From Rallus limicola (lineage: Eukaryota > Chordata > Aves > Gruiformes > Rallidae): a stretch of 64,000 nt of DNA. A model generated the notes under the pieces. That model did not search any database and had not been told where the DNA came from. It was given only the letters and a program-made list of their open reading frames with translations. Position 1 is the first letter of the stretch; the number at the start of each line of letters is the position of its first letter. Below are positions 12,101-23,415 of the stretch, one piece after another. The stretch spans positions 124,001 through 188,000 of the forward strand of contig JAKCOZ010000058.1 in assembly GCA_022605955.1 (NCBI GenBank), read 5' to 3'. The translations under genes were made by a program, and so were the position numbers.

Positions 12101-13227
12101 GCATGTCACAGGGAAGGTACGCTGCGTTTCCCAGCCAGCTGCAGCCTTCCGGGCCCAGCCAAGCGCTGCTGTGCAGACCTGCCTCCTGCCTTCAGCAAAC
12201 ACTCCTGGGGGAGCTGCTGCTGGGAAGAGAAGAGCCCCGCAGCTGCAGCTTTCTGCACAGCGGCAGGCGCAGCGAGGGGCAAGAGCCAGAAGGGCTCCTG
12301 GGTGAGCCCCTTTCAGCCCCCCAGCTGCAAACCACTGCTTTGCTGTGTGCAGGTGACGCAGCTGCTGGAGTTCCTCATTGAGCAACAGGAGGAACTCCTT
12401 GGGGAGGAGGTGTCCAGGTTGCCAGCCCCAGGGCCCGATGCAGGAGGAGCAGAGGTATGTCAGGGCCACAAAGAGCAGGACAGAAAAAGCATCCCCCCTC
12501 TTCCCCCTGCCACATCGGGCTCGGCTGAGCTGAGCAAACGGAACCACGGGATGGATCTGCCTGTCAGAGCTGACGTAGCAGCCGGGCAGGCAGGTCCTCG
12601 CCACCTGCTAACTCGCTCATTTCCATTGCAGGTGCCTCCAGTTGCTGTGGCCAGCCAGCAGCCAAAGAGCTCCTGCGAGGACAGAAGGTAGGATGAGCTA
12701 GCTCTGATGAAGAGCAGAACTGATTTGCCTTGATCGTGGCTTTCCCTGTCTAATGATCCTCTTGAACGGAAAGGCTGCCAGGCTCTTCACAAAGGTGTGG
12801 AAAGAGGAAACCCACCTGTGTGGAGGGGAGTGACGGGCAACCAGTGGAGAAGAGGAGAAGGGAGGAAAGACAGCTCTCTGGCCGGAGGAGGAAGCTGGGC
12901 AAGAAGCGTGAGGAGCCCAGGTGCGTAGCAGACTCTAACGTTCATCTTTTCAATGTTCTGACTGGAGGAAATCCTCCTGAGGCTGGTGTCTGCATGCCAG
13001 AGACACAGCAAGGAGCTGCTCCGCAGAGCTGTAGCTGGGGAGGTATCGTCACTCCTCAAAAAACTGACGCTTCTCCCGAGACACCTGAGGGCAGACAAAA
13101 AAGAGCAAAAGCACCATGTTTTGTCCTCTCTTGCCACGCCAGAGGACATCCCAAAGAAGGGGGGACCGAGTCCCGCCCGCTCCTGCCTTCCCGCTTCCAT
13201 CAGCGCTTTCCAACTCTGCCCTTGTAG
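9199..13227 (+). CDS. ARHGAP20-like: ARHGAP20-like Rho GTPase-activating protein, copy 1
   Basis: Predicted GAP that would speed GTP hydrolysis by Rho-family GTPases near membranes. Exons: 9199-9230, 9324-9473, 9707-9880, 10049-10090, 10308-10392, 10491-10544, 10686-10752, 11001-11179, 11427-11588, 11694-11803, 11924-12116, 12353-12454, 12632-12687, 12795 onward. All have GT-AG borders and phases agree throughout. The start is MGQLNCCHRR. The PH domain spans residues about 28-133 (RVQVTQGRVTKMRDLLLFLE, then LVLLWPEVSLIVTF), as in ARHGAP20. The basic linker RRRWRLPWPFGRRRGSS and GVLFGRPLAAVCSQDGTLPQ match the ARHGAP20 pre-GAP region. RhoGAP begins near residue 262; TEGIFR carries the arginine finger (about R279), followed by LKDFLRHIPSKLL and ICLGPNLL. 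Odd: the NLA motif reads NPA here. The C-terminus is unsure: exon 14 either reads through to a stop at 13227 (about 612 residues) or splices at 12920 to an exon I could not place in phase. TAGAP is a less likely name because a PH domain is present. Confidence 0.82.
9531..9586 (+). repeat. Intron 2 minisatellite, ~28-bp unit
   Basis: Two tandem units of tggggacagccaagtggcag plus ccccaggg, followed by a C-run. Copy 3 also has two units (about 59280-59336) and copy 2 has one (about 42297-42325). Confidence 0.8.
10916..10937. repeat. Perfect 22-bp palindrome in intron 7
   Basis: A self-complementary sequence, CGAGAGATCGA followed by its mirror complement, containing overlapping GATC and ATCGAT sites. 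It lies in the intron between the exon ending at 10752 and the one starting at 11001. It is unchanged at 40844-40865 and 57913-57934. Confidence 0.85.
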
Positions 13228-13384
13228 GTGCCGGCGTGTGTCTGATCCTTGGATTCCCCGGAGGAGCTCCAAGGCCCGGCCCTCGGCAGGCACCACGTAG
13301 CTGCAGCAGCACCTCGGCAGAAGGGACGTGGAAGCACCCGTGCCCTTCTTTCCGTGTGCCTTTATCGTTTACTTTTCGTTCTTT

Positions 13385-13520
13385 ACTAAATAGTAGTTTA
13401 GTTTAGTTTCAGTTTAGTTTAGAATAGGATTTGCAGTTTAGGGAACTCGTTCTGTACTAAAGAGTAGTTTAGTTTAGTTTAGTTTCAGTTTAGTTTAGAA
13501 TAGGATTTGCAGTTTAGGAA
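13385..13520 (+). repeat. 3'-UTR tandem repeat of tagttt units
   Basis: Two ~55-bp units about 72 bp apart, each a run of tagtttagttt motifs followed by agaataggatttgcagttta. It lies just before the poly(A) signal and is conserved in copies 2 (about 38260-38395) and 3 (about 55328-55463). Confidence 0.7.
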
Positions 13521-13537
13521 CTTGTAAGAGTTAGGAG

Positions 13538-13543
13538 AATAAA
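13538..13543 (+). promoter_or_regulatory. Poly(A) signal AATAAA of RhoGAP copy 1
   Basis: AATAAA about 310 bp after the longest possible stop codon and just after the tagttt repeat. The hexamer is kept in copies 2 and 3 although the bases around it vary. It is the most likely 3' end of the transcript. Confidence 0.65.
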
Positions 13544-14053
13544 CATTGTGTTAAGGCCCTTTGGAATGGGTAACCAGAAGTGTGGGCTCCTTGATCACCA
13601 TGGAAGTCGTCACGCGCTCTCAATTAAAGCCGTGGGTCCTGGTGCTGGTCTTGAGTGAAAACACCAGGGACCAGCAGAACCTGGCTGTGGTTGTGCAGAT
13701 CAGCCAACGATGCAATGTGCATGCGCAAGGATGGGGTTCAACCAGCACACACGGTGAGGAAGACCATGGAGGACAGCCACAGGACCCCCGCTCACCAGAA
13801 CTCCGCGTGCCAATCATTACCCTCCCCTCTTTGTATTCAAAGCAAGCGTGAAGTTAAGCAATGATTTTGGTAGAATAAGAATAGAGATCAAGTGAAGTAC
13901 CTGAAAGTCAGTCCTTGCAAAGGCCAAAGGAAGAAGCCGTCCTTCGATGCAATGTTGAACGATGGCTTTAGCTAAGGAATTGTCTAAGTGTGCTGTGCTT
14001 GGTACCTGTGGGTGCACACAGCCTTGGTGGAGCTGTCCAAAGTAGTATTTCAC
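13544..14053. other. Inner end of copy 1, no gene
   Basis: Non-coding sequence shared with copies 2 and 3. An open frame of 96 codons near 13561-13851 is kept in all three copies, but it has no recognisable domain and sits after the poly(A) signal, so I do not call it a gene. Confidence 0.5.
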
Positions 14054-14712
14054 TACTGGATGCAGATACATGTCAGGGCTGCTGTGTACTACAGTTAAAG
14101 ACTGTGGCAGCCACACCACTTGTGCTCCCAGAAACCGTATCTCTGAGTGTCTCCACTCTCAGGAGAAATGAAGGCAGCATGCAGAGGCACAGCTCTGCCC
14201 AAGAGCTGCTGCAGCAGCAATGGCTCCAGTGCTAGTCTTACAGACTGCCCTGGCTATACACTCAGGCAGCTACACTGGAACAACAAAATAATTTAGACCT
14301 CTGCAGGTCATCTAGTCTAATGTCCTGCTCAAAGCAGGGCCAACTAGATTAGGTAGGTCAGGGCTTTGCCCTTGTTCCTTAAAATGAAACTCAGGCTGCA
14401 AAGAGTGAATCCATTGCCTCTTTCATCATAGAGATGTATCACCTAGATATGTGCACCAGAACTAGAGCATTTGTCACACAGTCTTAGGATGGAGATCCTG
14501 TTGGCCAGCAGCAGCCATTGGTAAATTCACTGCATAACCCTGTTTCGCAGTGGAGCACAGAGGGGGTCACGTCAAACTCTCCTTCCTTTGGTATTGCAAA
14601 ATCACCCATTTCTTGCCTTACAGGGAAAAAAAAAACTCATCTAATTTTCCCCCAGGACCTAGTCACAGCAGAGATCAGGGAAACTAGGAGATGAGTTCCT
14701 CTGAAAAAGGAG
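14054..14712. other. Start of single-copy spacer
   Basis: No gene or known repeat recognised. The segment begins exactly where homology with copies 2 and 3 stops. Confidence 0.5.
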
Positions 14713-15211
14713 TGTCGTGGTTTCACCCCAGCTTGGGCCGAGATCCACGCAGCTGCCTGCTCCTTAAAGTAAAAGAGCAAAGGGAAAGGGGGGGGGGGGA
14801 AACAAGGGAAGGGAAAAGGAAGGGACAAATATTCCCAAAAGCAAGAAACTAAGAGGCCCGTGGGTTGGGGAAGGATAGTTTACTATGATAAGAGAAAGAT
14901 AAAATATAAGAATGCTAACAGGACTTTAGAGCAAAAGAATATGAAACTATTGATACACAATGCAGTTTCTCACCCAACCACACAACTCAGGCCGCACCAC
15001 CCAGAGCCATCCCGGAACCCGACCGTCCCCCAAGACCCTCGCGTCCCGGCACCACTCCCCTTCCTCCTCCCATCAGCCCCCCTTTATCCTGGGCAGGACG
15101 TAATTGGCATGGAATACTCTCTTTGGCCCATCTGGGTCACCTGTCCTGGCTTTGACTGTCTGACTGCAACTAAAAACATCAGGGTGTTATCAGCACTGCT
15201 TTCATTTTAAC
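14713..15211 (-). mobile_element. Solo ERV LTR, 5' truncated
   Basis: On the minus strand it ends in the same gtgaaaccacgaca terminus as the 589-bp LTRs at 34922 and 44253, and matches them through the poly-purine and tatcaatag segments. About 60 bp of the LTR 5' end are missing: matching stops at 15211. A G-run lies near 14787. No internal retroviral sequence is attached. Confidence 0.85.
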
Positions 15212-15213
15212 CC

Positions 15214-15257
15214 TAGTGACTGTGAGCTTGGCTTAGATGTAAGTATGCAGCCAAAGA
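15214..15257. repeat. 44-bp inverted match to 29373-29416
   Basis: Starts 3 bp after the truncated LTR and is the reverse complement of 29373-29416 with no mismatch I could see. Neighbouring bases do not match. It could be a piece of an unrecognised interspersed repeat. Confidence 0.7.
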
Positions 15258-16279
15258 AGTCCATCTCCTACCCCACCATGCACTTAGGCAAGCACCTGAA
15301 ATTATCAATCTCTATACAGTCTACAGAGAGGATCCCAGCATTTTCACCTCACTTGGCCTCATTTTTCTGACACCGACTAGCACCAGCTTTCTGACCCCAA
15401 ATTCAAAGTGTTGCACAAAAGTTGAGGCTGCAACAAAGTCAAGCAGATTTTCTTGGAAAAAACCATGGGGCATTGGACGCTGCTCTAGAAGATGCAGGCA
15501 AAAACCAAGAACACTGCAGATCTGAGATCATTTCAAACATGGCATACCTTAATTTCAGTGGATGTTTTCCCTAATTCATCACAATCACATATGCCTGTAG
15601 ATACTCTTTGAACTGCTCTCCCCAAAACTCTTTACTTGGGGAGTGGTTCATCAGCAAGCTCCCTAGACATGGAACATTTTAGGTAGCCAGGCTATCTAAG
15701 GATATAATCCCACTGAGCATCTCCTGTCAGTGATTGCACCAGTACAAGAGGTTCACAGACTTTTTAAAGGGATGCATCAGTTCTCTACCAGAGGAAAATC
15801 ACACTAGGTCTTCACCTCTCATTCCAGCTGTCAGATTCAGAGCACCGATATCCATACAGACGTTGCATACTCTCTTTTAAAAGTATCTGAGTGTATTGGC
15901 AGTATTTGGATTAGATCCACAAGCCAGGGAAGTTTCTACCTGTCTAGTGCACAACTGCTTTAGTTCTTTTTTTGTTTGGTTTTGTTTGGTTGTTTCCATT
16001 ACCTATTTATGATCGTGTACAAATGGTTCTTTATCACGTTAAAAGAGAACCATATGTTAGGTGGAGGCTAGAGCCCCACAAGTATTTTTGGATTAAATCC
16101 CTTTTCAAAAAAATAAAGACTAAGAGAATTAACATTTGCTTTTGCCAGAAGAAATATTTGCTCATGAATCCTGGGAAGGGAAGGGCATTTAACCTTTTTA
16201 CATACCATCCCCTCAAACATCTCCAACCCCCGCCCCCCCCACTGCAAAACAGACAACAAAGCTTCCTGCTGCTGATGGC
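15258..16279. other. Spacer sequence without a recognised gene
   Basis: I looked here on the minus strand for the missing last exon of IPO8 and did not find it. Short T-rich runs near 15965-15995 are the only notable features. Confidence 0.4.
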
Positions 16280-16985
16280 TGCCTAAGGGCTTGAGAGCTG
16301 TCAGGAGGAGAAAGACCTCGGGCTATTGATCAACAGCCAGCTGAATATGAGCCAGCAGTGTGCCCAGGCGGCCAAGAAGGCCAATGGCATCCTGGCCTGC
16401 ATCAGGAACCATGTGGCCAGCGGGAGCAGGGAACTGATCCTGCCCCTGTCCTCAGCGCTGGTGAGGCCACAGCTGGAGTACTGTGTTCAGCTTTGGGGCC
16501 CTCACTACAAGAAGGACAGCGAGATGATGGAGCGAGTCCAGAGAAGGGCTACAAAGCTGGTGAAGGGTTTAGAAGACAAATCTTAGGAGGAGCAGCTGAG
16601 GGAGCTGGGATTGTTTAGTCTGGAGAAAAGGAGACCTCATCACTCTCAACATCTACCTAAAAGGTCACTGTAGCGAGGTGGGAGTTGGTCTCCTCTCCCT
16701 CATCGCTAGTGACAGGTCAAGGGGAAACAGCCTGAAGTTGTGTCAGGGTAGGTTTAGGTTGGATATCGGGGAAAAAAACTCTTTACTGAAAGGGTTGTCA
16801 GATATTGCAACGGGCTGCACAGGGAGGTGGTTGAGTCACCATCCCTGGAGGTGTTTAAAAGAAGAGTAGACATTGTACTTGGTGACAGGGTCCAGTGTTG
16901 GACCTAGTAGCGCTGGATAGATGGTTGGACTCCATGACCTTGAAGGTCTTTTTCAAACTAAATGATTCCTTGACTAAACCCCTTG
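16280..16985 (+). mobile_element. CR1 LINE, 3' part of ORF2 and 3' UTR
   Basis: Translates to the conserved CR1 ORF2 end: [58 protein letters not shown] and [13 protein letters not shown]. There is a premature stop and frameshifts after residue ~86, followed by a decayed CR1 3' UTR. Inactive fragment. Confidence 0.92.
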
Positions 16986-19804
16986 TTAGAGACGTCTGGA
17001 TGACCTTTTCTTGGCAGTTGATTTGAAAAGTATAGAAGAAGCGGAACTAGGGAGCAGCCGTAGTTCAGCTGAGTAACACAAAGGTGCTGCTATAGAAAAG
17101 CAGATTTTTCCTTTAATTCCTTAACTCCTAAATATTAGCTTGTGACAGTGTGAGTAACCTCATTAGCAGAAGAAAAATAATTCCCTCTTTACTCTGCATG
17201 CAAGGGTAGAGCAGGAAAGTGAACTCTGACAGAAACCCAACTTGACAATCTCATGTGTTTAAAATAAATGGCTCAAACAGTTTACCTGCCCAATACTTCA
17301 AGCATCAGGGAAGTGTCATCTATGCCCTTAACTTCCTAAAAACATTTTTTAAATTTGTAGAGCGTTTCAAAACTTCCATGGCTTCTGAAAAATTCACCAG
17401 CTAACTGGGTGCAATGCCCTCCTACCATCTCAGTCAACATACCTCCAGTTAGCGAACGTGACCTATGGTTTTCATAGCCTGATGTTCAAAATAAAGGATG
17501 TCCTGGACCTCTGCTACTTGAGCTTAAATTGCCTGTTCAAGGCAGCTCAAAGTATCATTCACTTTTGGAAATGCAGACCCTGGCATCGTCACAGTTTTCC
17601 ACGTGCATAGCAGACATCAAAGTGAGGAATTTTCACTGTTGCTATTAAGTGAGTAGCAGCAATGAAAAACCTACATGAATCAAGCCAGCTTTACTTCACA
17701 GCTGCCTTGGGGGAGCGAAGACAAAAAACAAGCATGAGCAGAGAACAGTGCCAGAGAGAGTCTGACACAGAGGTGCAGGAAAAAGCAAAGCAGCAGAGAA
17801 CCTTCTGCCCTGCAGCTGCTAGGCTGAGCAAATTCCAGGGGATGGGGTAAGAAGCAGGCAGATACTTCAGCCTTTTCCAGAAGCCAAGGCAGAGAGCACT
17901 TCAGATTGATCAGACCGAATTATCATCACTCTGGGATATTAAAAAAAAGAAAGTTTCAACACAGTGCAGGGGCAGAAAAGTGTAATTCACTACAGTCCTA
18001 AAAATGTGATGGGGTATGGCAAGGGCTTTGATGTTTGGGCACTGCTTTAAAGAAATACACATCAGCATGTGCTTTAAATTGTTTGGTAAATATTTTTAGG
18101 TCATAAAGAAATTAACACAGAGACAAAATCTGGTCTAAACATTTTCTCTCCAACCCAAACTTCACATTCTAAAGCACCCCTGCTTATTTTGGCTACACCA
18201 CTGATCCCAAAGAGATCTAAAGGAGGGGCACCTATTCAAATTAGCGCTACTACCAGTTTCTCACTAAACTAACATTCACCAACACCGTGTTATGCGTGTT
18301 TCAATTCACGAGAAACCAGTCTTTAAAACTTAGGAAGAGACCTGGCAGGTCTTTCAGCACAGGACAAGAATAGCCAAATGGAATGCAGACCAGAAATCCA
18401 ATCACACAAGTATAAGAGTACAAAGAACTAAGTTTGGAGCTGTTTATCTTCTACCAAGATCAAGTATTGCAAATATTTTGTACCATGTCATTCAGTACTA
18501 CCACTGGAATGGTAATGAAGGAATAAAACAGAAAAGAGGTTTATAGAATCCAAAGTCAAATCCAATATTCTAAAATAGTGAAAATAAAAAGTTGCCATGT
18601 AGAACAGCTACATGCGAGGGCCATACCACTTGTCCCAAGGCAGGAGGCAATAGCCACCTAGATTTAGGGTAGCCACCTGCCACGCATGCCATCATAACTC
18701 AGATGAGTTGATTTCATGGCTAAGAGAAAGATTGAAGACTGCTGCATCAAGGGAAAATCTGCAATCTGTTCAGACCCTTCGGAGTAACCAGTGTATACTC
18801 TGCCATTCCAACAGACACCTCCCTCTACACAGTTGGTCTGCACCAAATAGGGAAGAGGAGATTCTGCTCGGAATCCAGCAACGTGTGTGCAACCAATGAA
18901 CGATTAAACTGAGTAGTAAAGAGCAGATGACAGGGAAACACAGAACCAAAGCATTTAATTACCCTCCCCTGTCACTCAGGAATCATGATGCTTTCAAGAA
19001 AATGTAATGATGAGACCCTTCCCATTGACCACTGCAGTTGATCCTTCAGTTGCCACCAGGAGTACTTCCAGCAAAGTTAAATGCTGTGATCAGTCCTTTG
19101 TTGTCAAATGCGTAGCCACTTGGCTGTTCTATTGTCTTAGTCTCTGGAAATCAAAGAAGGGAGAGGCTATGAAAAACAAGTCTGTAGAGAATGCTTTTGT
19201 CAGAGACAATACAGCTCAGCTAAGAATGCAAAGTTGTGGCAAAAAAACAAGAAGAAAATGGCATGCCCTAAATGCAGTGACAGTAATCAATTCCACTCAG
19301 GTTTTCTCTAAATGCATAAATGCACACACCTCTACAAGACAGCTGAGAAATTCATCCTCTACACTACCAGCCGACGGTACGCTGTTCCGCAGGCTTTCTG
19401 ATTAAACCTGAATTTTCCACAAGGCAAGCTTTCTAAACATCTAAAACACTGGCTGTGAAGGCAATGTTTGCGGCTTAACAGTTACAAAACTGTTACACAC
19501 ACAATAATCTATAGTAATCTCCACAAAATGCCTGTCTGACAGGTAGGCATTGCTTTAATTTGCCCTTCACTTCAAATGTCACGATTGTGCAAAGCTAGTT
19601 CAGATCCTGTTCAAACAGCAGCACATGCCAATGAGAAACAAGAGTAAGCTTCCTGACTATCACACAGTTCCAGGCAAGGGATAACAGAAGTGCAGTGCCT
19701 CTCAGGAAATGTTAAGTAGCAGAGATTTACTCTCTCTGCTATCAGAGTAGATGCAGTTCCAACATCCTTGCAACAGATCAAATAGCCCCAGAGAAGTGAC
19801 TGAC
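16986..19804. other. Spacer sequence below the IPO8 exons
   Basis: Expected to hold the terminal IPO8 exon and 3' UTR if the gene end were complete, but I could not recognise the expected C-terminal motif. No other gene or repeat identified. Confidence 0.4.
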
Positions 19805-22411
19805 CTGCAGCATTTCGCCGGTGTTCTGCTAATGTATAAATTTCCTGCAGCTGTTTCTTCTGATCCTCACTCAAGGGTGCTGTCAGCCAGTGGTACCAGG
19901 CTGCATCTCGGCTCTGCACCGCTGTCAGAGCAGGAATGGATAAAAACTGATTATCAGGTTATGCTGCAAGTTAGTATCAGAAGAACAAAATAAAATACAC
20001 TGAATCCCAGGCTAGTTTTCAACCTGAATTTGCACTGCAAAATGGGTTCAGTATTCCTGACAGTTTTCTTAGTGCAGAATCCCCACTGTAACAGTCAATC
20101 CATTTTCTAGAACTTAAATACATACCCTGCTTCCTGAAACACAAAGTTATCCCTGTGGACAACATTAATGGACAATGATAAAGCAAATCTTTTTTTTTTT
20201 AAACTTCTTGGAAAGCTAAAAGTAACAGGATTAGTCAAACAGGAAAAGGAGAAAACAATTTCTCCATTATGATTTTAAAATCTAGAAAGTGAATATTTTT
20301 ATATATAGGAGTCCCTCTAGTGACTGAGTCCCACTTATTCAGGCTGTGATGGAAAAGTTCTGAAAGACAACATGAGGAGAATTAATCTCTGGCTGGACAT
20401 GGTACCACTTCCTTTTTGCAGTACTTGTAAACCAAAACTAACATTAAAAAGCAATATTGCATTTTCCAGTCTCAATAGTCTGAATTATTTCTCCTAAAAA
20501 AGAAACTTTTTTCCTCAGTGATGACCATAAACATCTCCAAACTATTTAATCATGTTGCATCGTTCTACCAACTAGCAAACACATACTTAAAAGTGCTTGT
20601 GTAAAAAACTGGTATTCATCAACACCATTTTCAAGGTCAAGAGGTGTGCTGAACCCTTCAAGAGCAGTCTCTTCCAATGCATCTTCAACCCAGTCATCAT
20701 CTTCATCTTCCTCTCCACCTCCGCCCCCACCTCCTCCACCATGGCTTTCTTGCATTGCCTGGCTAACTTCATTTGTCGCCTCCTCATCACTTGGTATCTC
20801 TTCTGCAAAAGCATTGGTGCGTTTTGTACAACAAAGTCTTAAAAGCATAAGGAAACAATGACTTATGAATGAAGAAGAATTAATAAATGTAGGTTTTGAC
20901 TGGAAAGGGGACTCTCAGTTAACATCCTTCCCCCCAAAATCATAGATTTGTGAAAAATTAAGCTGCTACATGCTTCCTTTAGAAACAAAAGTTAAGCTGT
21001 TGTTTCTAAGCACACCTGGGGAATGTGAAACTGGCATCATTTTTCTTTTTTCATTTTTGCAGTCACTGTGAAACTACAGGATCCAAAGATTTGGAGGAAA
21101 TGTGTCTCTGACAAACTGCTCTGCCACTGTGCTTTTTACATTACAGAGACTTGCATAGCTTTCACAAACTGTCACAAAACAACCAGAAAACCAGATGTAG
21201 ACCAAATGTCTTCCTGCTGCTCTGCAGAGCGCTCCTTTATTCGAATCATTGAAACAGCATCTTTCACTTAGCTTTACCCTCCATTCCCCTTCAGAAACAA
21301 CTATTACATCCTGAATTAAATATAACTCCAACACGCAACTCTCAACACTGCTATTTCTGGCTTATAATCAAGTTGAAAAATGTCCCGTCCAATTCCAAAC
21401 TTTCAGCTCTTTCTGACTGTATCCGCAACAGGGAGAGACTGAATCACAGGACAGAGATTGGACAATTACTGTGCTGTTTCCATTATGCATGCCTATGCAG
21501 GAAAAATAATTCTGTCATTCTGTTACAGAACAATCCTCTATGGAAGTTGAGTGAATTACATGATCTGCTTACAGCCAATCCAGTTTTCAGATTCAAATCA
21601 TCTATCTCCTGTCGCATGGCAAATACAATCTGCCTGCACTGCTGTGTTAAATTCAGTCTCCCCAGTTCCCTCCACAAGGTATTCTTTGATCTTTGTTCTC
21701 TTCTGGCAGGCACAACAAAAGAGAGGTCTGTCTGCTCCAGGAACCTCAGTTGTCTCAAATCCCACTTTACAAATCACTTTCCATTTGGACAAAGAAGATG
21801 CGCTAGGAGTTCCTTCAAAGTTCACAAGAACAGGTCTTTCAAATGGTTGGGTACTAGAAACAGCTTCTTTCCAGGAATCAAGAGTATAACCAGAGCAGGC
21901 CTGGCAAACTCCTGCTGCCTATGGGAGATGACGGAGTACATTCACAACCCAGAAGAGTGGCCTTGCAAGTTTTATTGTTACTCCTAAACCAATACTACCC
22001 TTTCACAAAGTGTCATCTGGTACACACTGAAATGTTTTGATTACATTTTGGGAGGAAAAAATTAATTCCTAAGATGATCTTTCAAGCACCCAGCAAGTTT
22101 AGCTATTTTCAGCAGACTAATGAGTTTTAAAAATGAACTGCAATTTCTTACCCCCTTTAAATTAAATCCAGACAAAATCCACAATGTGAAAAGGGGAGAT
22201 TTTACCATTATCTTCTGCAACGTGTTTTTCATCTTTAGCATGATCCTCATGTTCTGAGAGTTCTCGTGAGGCGCAAACTTGTTTTAAGCCCAGGAAGAGG
22301 AGGAGGATTGATGGGACAATCTGGGCAGCCACAGCATCTACTGCAGGCGGTCGGTTCTGCAAGTCCATTAGGATGCTCAGTCCTATTATGCACATCTTTC
22401 TGTCATGGAGT
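19805..22411 (-). pseudogene. IPO8: IPO8 (importin-8) 3' exons, partial gene copy
   Basis: Three consecutive exons of importin-8, a karyopherin-beta nuclear import receptor: 22206-22411 ([34 protein letters not shown]), 20587-20802 ([12 protein letters not shown], acidic/glycine run, [20 protein letters not shown]) and 19805-19921 ([29 protein letters not shown]). Each has good GT-AG borders, phases agree (2, 1, 1, 1), and there are no stops. The glycine run in the acidic segment is longer than in the human protein. I could not find the preceding exons between 22412 and 32660 or the final exon below 19805. With TMTC1 exon 1 lying upstream instead, this looks like a duplicated or displaced 3' fragment. 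If upstream exons exist that I missed, it is the true gene. Confidence 0.8.
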
Positions 22412-22716
22412 CTGAAACAACACACACTTGTTAGACAACAAACAGATTTTCAAGGATACATAGAGAGCATTCAAGTCCTAGGGCTTGACCTAGCAGAAAC
22501 AATGTCACAGACACCACATTCAAAGTCTACATTTCATGTTCCTTAATTCCAAACACACATTCCCACTGGAAAGTCCAATAACAATTAAACACCTTTCAAG
22601 CACTGGCCAAATTCCTGGAACAACTGTTTCTGATTACCAAATGCAAAGTCTGTAATGCTAAATAAACACCGTTTCATAATTATGAGGAATATCTTGTCTT
22701 TAATAAAGCATTTTCA

Positions 22717-23415
22717 CAGAATCACAGAATCTTAGGGGTTGGAAGGGACCTCAAGAGATCATCGGGTCCAACCCCCCTGCCAAAGCAGGCTCCCTATCTC
22801 ATATTGCATAGATAGGCATCCAGACGAGACTTGAATATCACCAGAGAAGGAGACTCCACCACCTCCCTGGGCAGCCTGTTCCACTGCTCCGTCACCCTCA
22901 CTGTGAAAAAGTTCATCCGCACGTTGGTGCGGAACTTCCTGTGCTCCAGCTTACAGCCATTGCCCCTAGTCCTGTCCCCACAGACCACTGAAAATGGGCT
23001 GGCCAGTTCCCCCTGCATCCCAAGTCTAAGATATTTATAAACACTAATTAGGTCCCCCCTAAGTCTTCTTTTCTCCAGGCTGAACAGACCCAGCTCACTC
23101 AGCCTTTCCTCATAGGGGAGATGTTCCAGGCCCCTAATCATCTTCGTTGCCCTTCTCTGGACTCTCTCCACAAGGTCCCTGTCTTTTTTATACCAGGGAG
23201 CCCAGAACTGGACACAGTGCTCCAGGTGGGGCCTGACCAACGCAGAGTAGAGGGGGAGGATCACTTCCTTCCACCTGCTGGACACACTCTTCCTGATGGA
23301 ACACACTCTTCCTGATGCATCCCAGGATCCCATTGGCTCTTTTAGCCACCAGTGCACACTGCTGGCTCACAGCCAACCTGTCATCAACCAGGACCCCCAG
23401 GTCCTTCTCCACATG
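22717..23415 (-). mobile_element. CR1 LINE, ORF2 end plus 3' UTR
   Basis: A minus-strand 187-codon frame (22794-23357) reads through the CR1 ORF2 end: [55 protein letters not shown]. It ends in the CR1 3' tail with ttggaagggacctcaagag at 22738. A 17-18 bp direct duplication (acactcttcctgatg) interrupts it near 23284-23318. It sits 5' of the IPO8 exon at 22206-22411. Confidence 0.93.

Larger units (their letters stand above)
896..14053 (+). repeat. Segmental duplication copy 1 (left arm of inverted repeat)
   Basis: About 13.2 kb that reappears reverse-complemented at 37728-51593 and, as far as the window goes, at 54796-64000. Gene exons, CR1 fragments, microsatellites and anonymous sequence all match in the same order, with scattered substitutions and small indels. 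The outer edge lies at about 896, where matching to copy 2 (about 51593) stops. The inner edge lies at about 14053, where copy 2 continues into a CR1 fragment that copy 1 lacks. Edges were placed by eye and could move by a few bases. Confidence 0.93.

Noticed and set aside
13561..13851. Downstream 96-codon frame as a separate gene
   Set aside because: It starts after the RhoGAP poly(A) signal and shows no family resemblance; conservation equals that of the duplication.
22794..23357. 187-codon frame as a host gene
   Set aside because: It is the end of CR1 ORF2, with the CR1 3' UTR directly after it.
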